From Pseudomonadota bacterium (GTDB taxonomy: Bacteria; Pseudomonadota; Alphaproteobacteria; Puniceispirillales; Puniceispirillaceae), in contig JAQCEA010000012.1 of NCBI GenBank assembly GCA_027620495.1, forward strand, positions 1 to 64,000: a stretch of DNA of 64,000 nt, in the 5' to 3' direction. A model generated the notes under the pieces. That model saw nothing but the letters and a program-made list of their open reading frames with translations, did no database searches and was not told the DNA's origin. Position numbers and translations under genes: made by a program. Positions 1 through 6,782 of the stretch are shown in pieces. The stretch's first letter is position 1. The number at the start of each line of letters is the position of its first letter.

Positions 1-91
1 TGTTGAAAATGCTTGTTTCAAAGCAATAGCTGGATCAGGAGTAGGGCTTCAATCCCTTCACCCGCTCCAATTTTTTCCAAGAACAAAGACC

Positions 92-117
92 AAAAACCCA
101 AGACAAAAGCCCTTGGG
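92..117 (-). terminator. Possible rho-independent terminator of the VOC/PhyH operon
   Basis: Reading the minus strand past the stop of the VOC gene, a CCCAAG/CTTGGG inverted repeat (97-102 and 112-117) with a 9-nt loop is followed by a run of five Ts. The stem is only 6 bp, so this is a modest candidate. Its position directly downstream of the minus-strand gene pair supports it. Confidence 0.45.
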
Positions 118-127
118 CCGAAAATCA

Positions 128-535
128 TCAGGCTGTCACCTGATGGACTTCGATAATGTTGCCATCTGGATCATAGAAAAAAATCTGTTGCCAACCTGCG
201 ACTGCTGTTTCACCCCAGTCTGAAAAGGCAATACCGCTTTCCTCGAGGTGCGCCTTAAATGCATCTAGATCGTCAGTTCGATAGGCGATGTGTCCGCGTT
301 CAAGTGGGTTGATGGTATGACCCGTTCGAAAGCTGATATTTAAATCCTTTTGCGCCAAATGAGTCTGGATATGACCATCCGACACAAAGGCGACATTGCC
401 ATCATACCCCTTGTTTTTTTCTAGAACCGGCAATCCATCCGTTTCAGCCTTTAGACCAAGCACATTACGGTAAAAATGATCCATGCCGGAAACGTTGTTG
501 GTCGAAAGATTGATATGATGCAATTTTAATTTCAT
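128..535 (-). CDS. VOC-family (glyoxalase/dioxygenase fold) protein
   Basis: A protein of about 135 aa with the vicinal-oxygen-chelate fold pattern: an N-terminal HHINLS strand, a middle GHIAYRTDDL segment and a C-terminal FFYDPDGNIIEVHQ strand. The histidine near the N-terminus and the Glu of IIEVHQ are in the places used for metal binding in this superfamily. The substrate cannot be read from sequence; glyoxalases, ring-cleaving dioxygenases and fosfomycin-resistance proteins share the fold. I chose the ATG at 535 (MKLKLHHIN) because it starts 1 nt after the stop of the upstream PhyH gene. A longer in-frame start at 604 would overlap that gene by 68 nt. The arrangement suggests translational coupling with the PhyH reading frame. 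Confidence 0.8.
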   Translation of the reverse strand: MKLKLHHINLSTNNVSGMDHFYRNVLGLKAETDGLPVLEKNKGYDGNVAFVSDGHIQTHLAQKDLNISFRTGHTINPLERGHIAYRTDDLDAFKAHLEESGIAFSDWGETAVAGWQQIFFYDPDGNIIEVHQVTA

Positions 536-536
536 C

Positions 537-1136
537 TCACCCAGCACCCTCTTGCTGTGCAAAAAATGAGGTGCCGGTTGGCATAGCTGGTAATGGCATT
601 TCATATGGGCTGCAACGCACCTTTCCAGTTGTAACGCCTCTTACCAATTCGTGCGTAAACCGACTTGGCAGGTGATTGGGGCTAAGCTCAATCGCATCTT
701 CGGCATAATAAGTGGTGATATAAAGAGTCCGCGCATGGTTCGATAAATTTGGCGCAGAGCCATGTAGCAAGCTTGCATGCATTAAACATACCGACCCGGC
801 TTTTCCGGTACATGACACAATTTTGCTCTTTTGTTCGGCAATGATGTTTGAATCAACAGCACCAGTAAATACCCCATCATGCCAATGGGAATAGAGCGGG
901 CCTTTGTGACTGCCCGGGATCACCTCTAACGGGCCATTTTCCAATGTCACATCATCAAGAAACAATAAACAGGTTATGATGTCATCATTTGTCATTGGCT
1001 GGAATGGAAAATCTTGATGCCATTTCACTTCAGTGGCAGACCCCGGCAATTTTGAATTCACTTTGCCATGATGGAATTTCAGATTGGGGCCTAGCAAATC
1101 TGCGCAATAATCCACGGTGCGCGCCTTTCGCATCAC
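537..1136 (-). CDS. PhyH-family dioxygenase, C-terminal part of a frameshifted gene
   Basis: The 199-aa frame holds the catalytic half of a phytanoyl-CoA dioxygenase-like Fe(II)/2-oxoglutarate oxygenase. It has the HxD metal motif (WHQDFPF, His40/Asp42), a distal His in SLLHGSAPN (about His125) and a following Arg (about Arg136) for 2-oxoglutarate. Family members have about 300 aa in one chain, and the missing N-terminal third is encoded just upstream in another frame (to 1390). The two frames meet in an overlapping GTG/TGA at 1133-1136. Restoring one base there gives a continuous family-like sequence. This frame may be translated from the GTG through coupling, or the gene may be broken or mis-sequenced. 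The substrate is unknown; family members hydroxylate acyl-CoAs, ectoine and others. Confidence 0.75.
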   Translation of the reverse strand: MMRKARTVDYCADLLGPNLKFHHGKVNSKLPGSATEVKWHQDFPFQPMTNDDIITCLLFLDDVTLENGPLEVIPGSHKGPLYSHWHDGVFTGAVDSNIIAEQKSKIVSCTGKAGSVCLMHASLLHGSAPNLSNHARTLYITTYYAEDAIELSPNHLPSRFTHELVRGVTTGKVRCSPYEMPLPAMPTGTSFFAQQEGAG

Positions 1137-1390
1137 ATTTGCATAACTTCTTCTGGCGATTGCACCCGCCGCAGAGCTGGTTTGTCAGAACTATGGCCCG
1201 GCTGCAGGTCAAACCGCGCTCTTCCGTCCAATGTTTCACCATAATCTTTGCTGTAAGATCGACTCTCTTCTAGCCAGCCTTCAAACACCTGTTTCAAATC
1301 AGCGAGTTCTTTGGCTGAAACAGCATCCTCAACCACCAACACGCCATCCGCCCAAAACTTATCTATTTGTTGTTGTGTTAATGCGCCCAT
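1133..1390 (-). CDS. PhyH-family dioxygenase, N-terminal part of a frameshifted gene
   Basis: This frame encodes the N-terminal region typical of PhyH proteins: a short helix with FWADGVLVVEDAVS, then the linker ending in RRVQSPEEVMQM before a TGA. No metal ligands lie in this part; they are in the following frame (537-1136). I chose the ATG at 1390 because a GGAG Shine-Dalgarno (about 1397-1400) sits 6 nt before it; in-frame ATGs further upstream lack one. Read alone, this product of about 85 aa would have no catalytic residues. The simplest explanation is a one-base deletion in the AAAT/TG stretch near 1138. Confidence 0.65.
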   Translation of the reverse strand: MGALTQQQIDKFWADGVLVVEDAVSAKELADLKQVFEGWLEESRSYSKDYGETLDGRARFDLQPGHSSDKPALRRVQSPEEVMQM

Positions 1391-1768
1391 CGTCATCTCC
1401 TGCATTGTGACATATGAATTCTGATCGCGAAGAAAATACTGATGCAAAAATTTTTAAAATCCAAGAAAATTTCACACATCAAAATTGAATGGGCGTTGAT
1501 GATAGATACGGATTAGAAACGAGCCTCGATGCCGCTTTTCCCTCGCAGCTTGGCTGTTATCCAACCTGTTATAAAAAATAAGACGCATTACCTTAAGGCA
1601 AAGGCAGGTCAGACCATTGCTTGGGTCATCTTTTTGCGTAACGCACAAAAGTTTGAACTGAACACTGTTTTCATAACTATTTACTGATATGTTTGTGCGA
1701 CAGTTACGCATGCGTGACACAGCAACCGCTTGGACAGGTATCAGCCATAACGCAATTAGGGGAGTCCC
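1391..1768. other. Divergent intergenic region, presumed promoters
   Basis: About 380 bases separate the start of the PhyH gene (minus) from the CoA-transferase (plus). I see no convincing gene in it; a short minus-strand frame within it resembles no family. The right edge holds TAGGGGAG (about 1758-1765), a good Shine-Dalgarno for the ATG at 1769. Promoters for both directions are expected here, but I could not assign -35/-10 boxes with confidence. Confidence 0.4.
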
Positions 1769-2998
1769 ATGAGCCTATTTCACGACAGCGAAAGTCATTT
1801 TGATCGGTGTGGTGAACGAGGCCCCCAGCCAAGCAGCGCGCTTGGGGAATATTTGGTTCTTGACCTTACCAGAGTACGATCTGGGCCAACTTGTGTACGC
1901 CAACTGGCAGATTGGGGCGCAGATGTCATTAAGATAGAAGCGCCCGCTGACACCTCAGAGATGGGCGGGCCGCGGGCTGGGCCAGATTTTCAGAATCTGC
2001 ATCGCAACAAGCGCAGCCTGACGCTGAACCTCAAATCTGATGCGGGAAAAGACATATTTATGAAACTGGCCGCAAAAGCCGACGTGATCGTCGAAAATTT
2101 CCGGCCAGACGTCAAACACCGGCTTGGCATCGATTATGACAGCCTCGCCGCCAAGAATGAAGGGCTTGTCTATGCGTCGATTTCTGGTTTTGGACAGGAT
2201 GGACCGCTGGCCGACCGACCCGGCTTTGACCAAATCGCCCAAGGCATGGGTGGGCTGATGTCGATCACCGGCGAACCCGGGTGCGGCCCAATGCGTGTTG
2301 GCATTCCAATTGCCGACCTATGTGCCGGTCTGTTTGCCGCACAAGCCATTTTCATTGCACTACTTGAACGTGCAAAATCCGGAAAAGGCCAGTGGGTACA
2401 AACATCATTATTGCAGGCACAGGTATTTATGTTGGATTTTCAAGCCAGCCGATTTTTGATGGATGGGGAGATACCAAAACAAGCTGGCAACAATCACCCA
2501 CAATCGATTCCCACCGGGGTGTTTGCAACATATGACGGCAATATCAATATTGCTGTTGCCGGGGAACAAATTTGGCAACGTTTTGCCGATGCCCTTGGCA
2601 AGCCGGAATGGAAAGATGATGACAGATTTTCGATCAATGCGGCACGGTCGGACAATCGGGAAATCCTGAACGCTGAAATTGAGGCGATCACAACCACTAA
2701 CAGCACATCGTATTGGGTTTCAACGCTGAATAAAGCAGGCGTCCCGGCTGGCGAGATTAACAGCATCGATCAAGTTTTTGATAACGCACAAGTCCGGCAT
2801 CTGGGGCTTGCACAAGATGTAACCAGCCATGAACGCGGCGCTACAAAGCTGGTTGGCCAGCCAATTATTATGAGCCGCACCCCCAGCAAAATTGCCGCCC
2901 CATCACCCCTTGCTGGTGCCAATTCAGACGAAATTCTGACGGCGTTACACTACACAAAAGAACAAATTGATATGTTGCGTAAAGACGGTGTTATTTAA
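1769..2998 (+). CDS. CaiB/BaiF-type (class III) CoA-transferase
   Basis: A 409-aa protein, the usual length for class III CoA-transferases, which move CoA between carboxylic acids through an aspartyl anhydride intermediate. The opening LDLTRVRSGPTCVRQLADWGA and the IKIEAP segment match the nucleotide-fold start of the family. The PGFDQIAQGMGG segment carries the expected catalytic aspartate at about residue 154. About 20 extra residues precede the normal family start, but the ATG at 1769 has a strong Shine-Dalgarno. Donor and acceptor cannot be told from sequence; relatives use formyl-, succinyl- or carnitine-CoA. The next gene is a crotonase, so the two probably handle one CoA-linked substrate, as caiB and caiD do in carnitine metabolism. 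Confidence 0.88.
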   Translation: MSLFHDSESHFDRCGERGPQPSSALGEYLVLDLTRVRSGPTCVRQLADWGADVIKIEAPADTSEMGGPRAGPDFQNLHRNKRSLTLNLKSDAGKDIFMKLAAKADVIVENFRPDVKHRLGIDYDSLAAKNEGLVYASISGFGQDGPLADRPGFDQIAQGMGGLMSITGEPGCGPMRVGIPIADLCAGLFAAQAIFIALLERAKSGKGQWVQTSLLQAQVFMLDFQASRFLMDGEIPKQAGNNHPQSIPTGVFATYDGNINIAVAGEQIWQRFADALGKPEWKDDDRFSINAARSDNREILNAEIEAITTTNSTSYWVSTLNKAGVPAGEINSIDQVFDNAQVRHLGLAQDVTSHERGATKLVGQPIIMSRTPSKIAAPSPLAGANSDEILTALHYTKEQIDMLRKDGVI

Positions 2999-3092
2999 GC
3001 GGGGCAAGATATGGTGCATGATATTTTTTTGGCATTCACGCCATTGCCACCCAGCAACACAGACGATCTATGCAATGCGAGCATGAAATGAC

Positions 3093-3098
3093 GAGGAG
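3093..3098 (+). promoter_or_regulatory. Shine-Dalgarno that fixes a TTG start
   Basis: GAGGAG lies 9 nt before the TTG at 3108, with no in-frame ATG near, so it decides the start of the crotonase gene. Confidence 0.6.
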
Positions 3099-3107
3099 AC
3101 GGCAATT

Positions 3108-3923
3108 TTGGCTGAGGTTAGAGACATAATATTACCCACCGATAAGATTCAGGCACATGTCACAAACCGGGTTGGCCATGTTATTTTCAACAACCCGCAA
3201 CGGCATAACGCGGTATCGCTTGATATGTGGGATGCTGTCGAGGCAGCATTTTCGGCGCTTTCGGCTGATCAAACCGTGCGTGTAGTGGTTTTGTCGGGGG
3301 CTGGCGGCAAATCATTTGTTTCTGGTGCGGATATATCAAAATTTGATAGCGAGCGTGGGTCAAAAAAGGCAGTTGACCATTACAATGCCCGTGTGAAAAT
3401 AATCTATGACATCATAGAAAATTTTGCCAAGCCAACCATCGCCATGATCAATGGCTATTGCATGGGCGGCGGATTAAATTTGGCGGCATGCACCGATTTC
3501 AGGATTATATCGACAAAATCACAATTCGCGATGCCAGCGGCAAAGCTGGGGTTGGGCTATCCGTTTGAGGCGGTAAACCGGCTCATTCACGCGGTTGGTT
3601 TGGCCGAAGCAAAGATGCTGATGTTTACCGCCAAGACGATTGATGCAAACACCGCTCTTCGATTAGGATTTGTTCAAGAAGTGGTGCCAGAAGATGAACT
3701 GGCACAAAGGGTTATGGATATTGCCACAATGATTGCAGATAACGCACCGCTGACCGTGGCCGCAATGAAATATAATGCGCTACAAGCGGTCAAACCAAAT
3801 GTGGACCGAATTGATTTAACCCGCTGTGACGAGATGGTTGCCGCCTGTTTTGCATCTGATGATTACAAAGAGGGTCGACGAGCCTTTATGGAAAAACGAA
3901 AACCAAATTTTGCCGGAAAATAA
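3108..3923 (+). CDS. Enoyl-CoA hydratase/isomerase (crotonase) family protein with atypical active site
   Basis: A 271-aa crotonase-fold protein. The oxyanion-hole segments are present: SFVSGADISKF in the first half and NGYCMGGGLNLAACTDFRI in the centre. In authentic hydratases the catalytic glutamates sit in GGGCE and PEI; here those places read GGGLN and MPAAKLGLGY, so both glutamates are replaced (Asn and Ala). Classical water addition is therefore unlikely, and a different crotonase reaction (isomerase, hydrolase, lyase or decarboxylase) is more plausible. Translation starts at a TTG supported by GAGGAG. The gene follows the CoA-transferase with a gap of about 110 bp and may be cotranscribed with it. 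Fold assignment is firm; reaction unknown. Confidence 0.85.
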   Translation: MAEVRDIILPTDKIQAHVTNRVGHVIFNNPQRHNAVSLDMWDAVEAAFSALSADQTVRVVVLSGAGGKSFVSGADISKFDSERGSKKAVDHYNARVKIIYDIIENFAKPTIAMINGYCMGGGLNLAACTDFRIISTKSQFAMPAAKLGLGYPFEAVNRLIHAVGLAEAKMLMFTAKTIDANTALRLGFVQEVVPEDELAQRVMDIATMIADNAPLTVAAMKYNALQAVKPNVDRIDLTRCDEMVAACFASDDYKEGRRAFMEKRKPNFAGK

Positions 3924-3961
3924 TGGATAAAGCCGCCGCCAATGTAATGTGAGGATATCAG

Positions 3962-4585
3962 ATGCGTTCGTTTACAGTCAAAAAAACAGACCCGCTTTTT
4001 TCAACGCCACTATGCCTTTTTGAAATCGATAATAGCGCTGAGTTAAACAAAAAACTGATTTCTGAGTCCCGTGCCTGGCGCAAGCAAGAGAAAGGCGCGA
4101 ACATATCTAATCAAGGTGATAGCTGGCATTCACCAGATGGGCTGATGATGCGCACCGATCCCGGCTTTTCCGAAATTTCCAGAATTATCCCACAAATCGC
4201 GGCACAATATGCATTGCAAATCAATCCCGACCTAGACATCAAAAATTTCCGGTTTGAGGCTAATGCTTGGGTCAATATCAATCGGAAAGGCGGCTTTAAT
4301 ACGGTGCACCACCATGGCACATTTCATGTGTCCGGTGTGTATTATGTCAAACAACCGGCAAAAGCCACCGGCCAAAGTGGGATGATCGAACTGATCAATG
4401 GTCGCTTTGATCATCATATTTTTAGCCAAATTGGTGGTCAAGCCTTTGCCCCAAGCGTAAAAATGCGGCCAGCTGTTGGATCAATGCTGGTATTTCCATC
4501 AACTTTACTTCATTTCGTTTTTCCCAACGAAACCGATGAAGAACGCATTTCACTTGCTTGGAATTTAAGGTTTGTCCGCAAGTAA
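3962..4585 (+). CDS. TIGR02466-type putative 2OG-Fe(II) oxygenase
   Basis: The 207-aa product matches what I recall of the TIGR02466 family of uncharacterised double-stranded beta-helix proteins, thought to be 2-oxoglutarate/Fe(II) oxygenases. Visible features are an early SWHSPDGLMMR segment, a central HHHGTFHVSGVYYV stretch with several candidate metal-binding histidines, and a late LVFPSTLLHFVFPN segment with the distal His followed by an Arg. No signal peptide is seen, so it is probably cytoplasmic. Its last codons overlap or abut the start of the STT3 gene, suggesting cotranscription. Substrate unknown. Confidence 0.72.
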   Translation: MRSFTVKKTDPLFSTPLCLFEIDNSAELNKKLISESRAWRKQEKGANISNQGDSWHSPDGLMMRTDPGFSEISRIIPQIAAQYALQINPDLDIKNFRFEANAWVNINRKGGFNTVHHHGTFHVSGVYYVKQPAKATGQSGMIELINGRFDHHIFSQIGGQAFAPSVKMRPAVGSMLVFPSTLLHFVFPNETDEERISLAWNLRFVRK

Positions 4586-4628
4586 AAATCTTATCACAAC
4601 AAATAAACCAAACAAATGCAGAGGTACA

Positions 4629-5291
4629 TTGGCAGCTTTTCCAAGCAGATTGACCCGGCAGATCGACCGATTGCAGTCACAGCATCATGCACTGACAGAC
4701 CGGTCTTGGCTGGCATTGCCATCAGGGCGCGTCTATCTGCTATTGATTATCATGCTGTCGCTGGCGGCGGCTTTTGCCAATTTTCATGTACGCAGTCAGC
4801 AATTCACCCATTGGAAATCACATCCAGAAAAATTTTATGTCGGAAACACACCGCTTTTTTCAACCATGGATGCTGGCTATTTTCTGGGCATCGCGCAAAG
4901 CTTGTCACGCCAAGACACACCCAATGATTTTTCTGCACGGCGCAATTTTCCTGATGGGAAAACATATGCGCAAAATGATGCTGACATCACCCCCGGCAAG
5001 GCACCTCAGCTATTCACGGTAATCTATTGGCTTGCCGACAATGATAGCCCGCAGGCGTTGCTGGAAACTGGCAATATGGTTATTCCGGTCACGGCCGCGA
5101 TCACGGCGCTGGCGATCATTTTATGTTTTGGCGCAACTGGCTATTGGCTAGAGGGCACTGTGGCCGCTGTCGGCGGCGGGCTATCGATGGCGTATTTGCA
5201 GAGATCTTCAATTGGACGGATTGATACTGACCAGCTTAATCTTGGGTTTTTTATCTGTTATTTGGCTTGGCGATCTGGGCTGGCCGCGTGA
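4629..5291 (+). CDS. STT3/PglB-like oligosaccharyltransferase, N-terminal part of a frameshifted gene
   Basis: This frame holds the first transmembrane helix (YLLLIIMLSLAAAF) and two acidic catalytic motifs of STT3-type oligosaccharyltransferases. STMDAGYFLG corresponds to the Asp56 region of PglB, and GRIDTDQLN to the Asp154 region. These enzymes move a lipid-linked glycan to asparagine on the periplasmic side. Translation probably starts at TTG 4629, which has AGAGG just before it; a TTG at 4572 would lengthen the N-terminus and overlap the previous gene. The frame stops at 5291 in the middle of the membrane domain, and the rest continues in another frame from 5267. The two parts total about 720-730 aa, the length of PglB, so this is one gene with a one-base loss near 5264-5270. 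Confidence 0.75.
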   Translation: MAAFPSRLTRQIDRLQSQHHALTDRSWLALPSGRVYLLLIIMLSLAAAFANFHVRSQQFTHWKSHPEKFYVGNTPLFSTMDAGYFLGIAQSLSRQDTPNDFSARRNFPDGKTYAQNDADITPGKAPQLFTVIYWLADNDSPQALLETGNMVIPVTAAITALAIILCFGATGYWLEGTVAAVGGGLSMAYLQRSSIGRIDTDQLNLGFFICYLAWRSGLAA

Positions 5292-6754
5292 AAAATTGGC
5301 AGGCCAGCCTTGGTGTGACCATTTTGGCAGGGCTGACAGCACGGCTGTTTATGGCATGGTATGGCAAGTCCGAACTTATTTGGATGAGCCTGTTTGCCCT
5401 ATTTTGGATGCTATTGGTTTGCAGTCGTGACTGGCGACGGGCTGGCGGGTTTAGCATCCTATTTATACTGCTTTCTGGTGTAGAGATTGTCGATATTGGC
5501 GGGTCTGCCTACATCAAAGAAAGTTTTGCAACCGGCGCACTGCAATTTCCAAATGTGCTTACCACAGTTTCTGAAGTGACCGAGATTGATCTGTGCAACA
5601 TGTCACGGCAGGTGACCGGGTCAATTGGGCTTGGCATCATCGGGCTAGCTGGCATGCTGTTATGGGCTGTTCGTCATCCGGTTTATGCCATTGCCCTTGG
5701 GCCGCTGGCTGTGTTTGCTATGCTTAATTTTATCATTGGCAACTGGGCTATTTTTTATTCTGCGCCAGCCATTTGGTTTGGTCTGGCATTCATCATCATC
5801 ACTATTTGTCGTGCCTGTTATCAAATGCTGTGGACCCGTGTTAGCGGCATACAAAACCTGCCACAATCTGGCAATCTTGCTGTTACCGGCGTCATCGCCA
5901 GCTGTCTTTTAATTGGCAGCTATCTTGTCAGCCCTTATAAATTTGTGCCGCAAGAGGCGGTGCCGCCAAAAATCATCTCTGCTCTAGAAAGCCTGAACCA
6001 TGTCGCCGCTGACGAGGATGCGGTCATGGCATCTTGGTGGGATTATGGATATAGCTCGTTACTTTTTAACAAACTGCCGGTAATGGCAGATGGCGGCAGC
6101 CAAATTGGCGCGCCCACATTCATGATGGCAAAAGCCTTGCTGGCGCCAACGCAACAAGAAACAGCGGCCATTTTGACATTTCTGGCACGCGAAGGGGGCG
6201 GCGGCATATCATCCCATGCCAGCAGTCAAAACAGCTTATTTCGCCATATAAATGATTCTGCCACCCAGCCAGCACCAACCATCTATTTTATGCTGACAAA
6301 CCAGATGACTGACTGGGTTTATTCGATATCGCAGATCGGCAACTGGGACCTTGATACCGGCAAACCCATTCCGGTAAATGGGAACGCCAATGGCCCGGCG
6401 TTATCTTATGATAGGTTACAATGCAAACCGATGGCCGCGCCCTCTCAACTAAACTGTAATGGCCATATTTTTGATCTTCGTTCAGGCAAGGTCGATGGCC
6501 GATTGGTTCTTGATGGGGCGGTGCGCACGCGGCAAGGGCGGCAAATTGGCGGGGTTGCTTTTCCGGGCAAGCAATTAAATGTGTTGCAGATGGCTGAAAT
6601 CGAACAGACACAGACATTTTATTTGCTACACCGCGATTTATTTCAATCAAGCTTTAACCAGCTATTTCATTTAGGGCGCGCTGACAGCACCTTATTTGAG
6701 ATGGTGTATGATGACTATCCATATAGGCGGATTTTTCGGCTGCAAACACAATAA
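5267..6754 (+). CDS. STT3/PglB-like oligosaccharyltransferase, C-terminal part of a frameshifted gene
   Basis: This 495-aa frame continues the membrane domain (several hydrophobic helices in residues 10-235) and carries the catalytic TVSEV glutamate (about Glu103), equivalent to PglB Glu319 in the external loop. The periplasmic domain follows with the family signature WWDYG at about residues 257-261, which reads the +2 position of the acceptor sequon. The tail MVYDDYPYRRIFRLQ is also STT3-like. It opens with a TTG inside the end of the preceding frame. Inserting one base near 5264-5270 gives an uninterrupted membrane helix across the junction. No glycosyltransferase cluster is nearby, so the glycan donor must be made elsewhere. 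Family call firm; functionality uncertain because of the frameshift. Confidence 0.82.
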   Translation: MAIWAGRVKNWQASLGVTILAGLTARLFMAWYGKSELIWMSLFALFWMLLVCSRDWRRAGGFSILFILLSGVEIVDIGGSAYIKESFATGALQFPNVLTTVSEVTEIDLCNMSRQVTGSIGLGIIGLAGMLLWAVRHPVYAIALGPLAVFAMLNFIIGNWAIFYSAPAIWFGLAFIIITICRACYQMLWTRVSGIQNLPQSGNLAVTGVIASCLLIGSYLVSPYKFVPQEAVPPKIISALESLNHVAADEDAVMASWWDYGYSSLLFNKLPVMADGGSQIGAPTFMMAKALLAPTQQETAAILTFLAREGGGGISSHASSQNSLFRHINDSATQPAPTIYFMLTNQMTDWVYSISQIGNWDLDTGKPIPVNGNANGPALSYDRLQCKPMAAPSQLNCNGHIFDLRSGKVDGRLVLDGAVRTRQGRQIGGVAFPGKQLNVLQMAEIEQTQTFYLLHRDLFQSSFNQLFHLGRADSTLFEMVYDDYPYRRIFRLQTQ

Positions 6755-6782
6755 TGCGCGGCCAAATTTGCTGGCAATCTGA

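Noticed and set aside
1472-1720. 82-codon frame in the gap before the CoA-transferase
   Set aside because: No family resemblance, no convincing ribosome binding site and a composition like the surrounding non-coding DNA.
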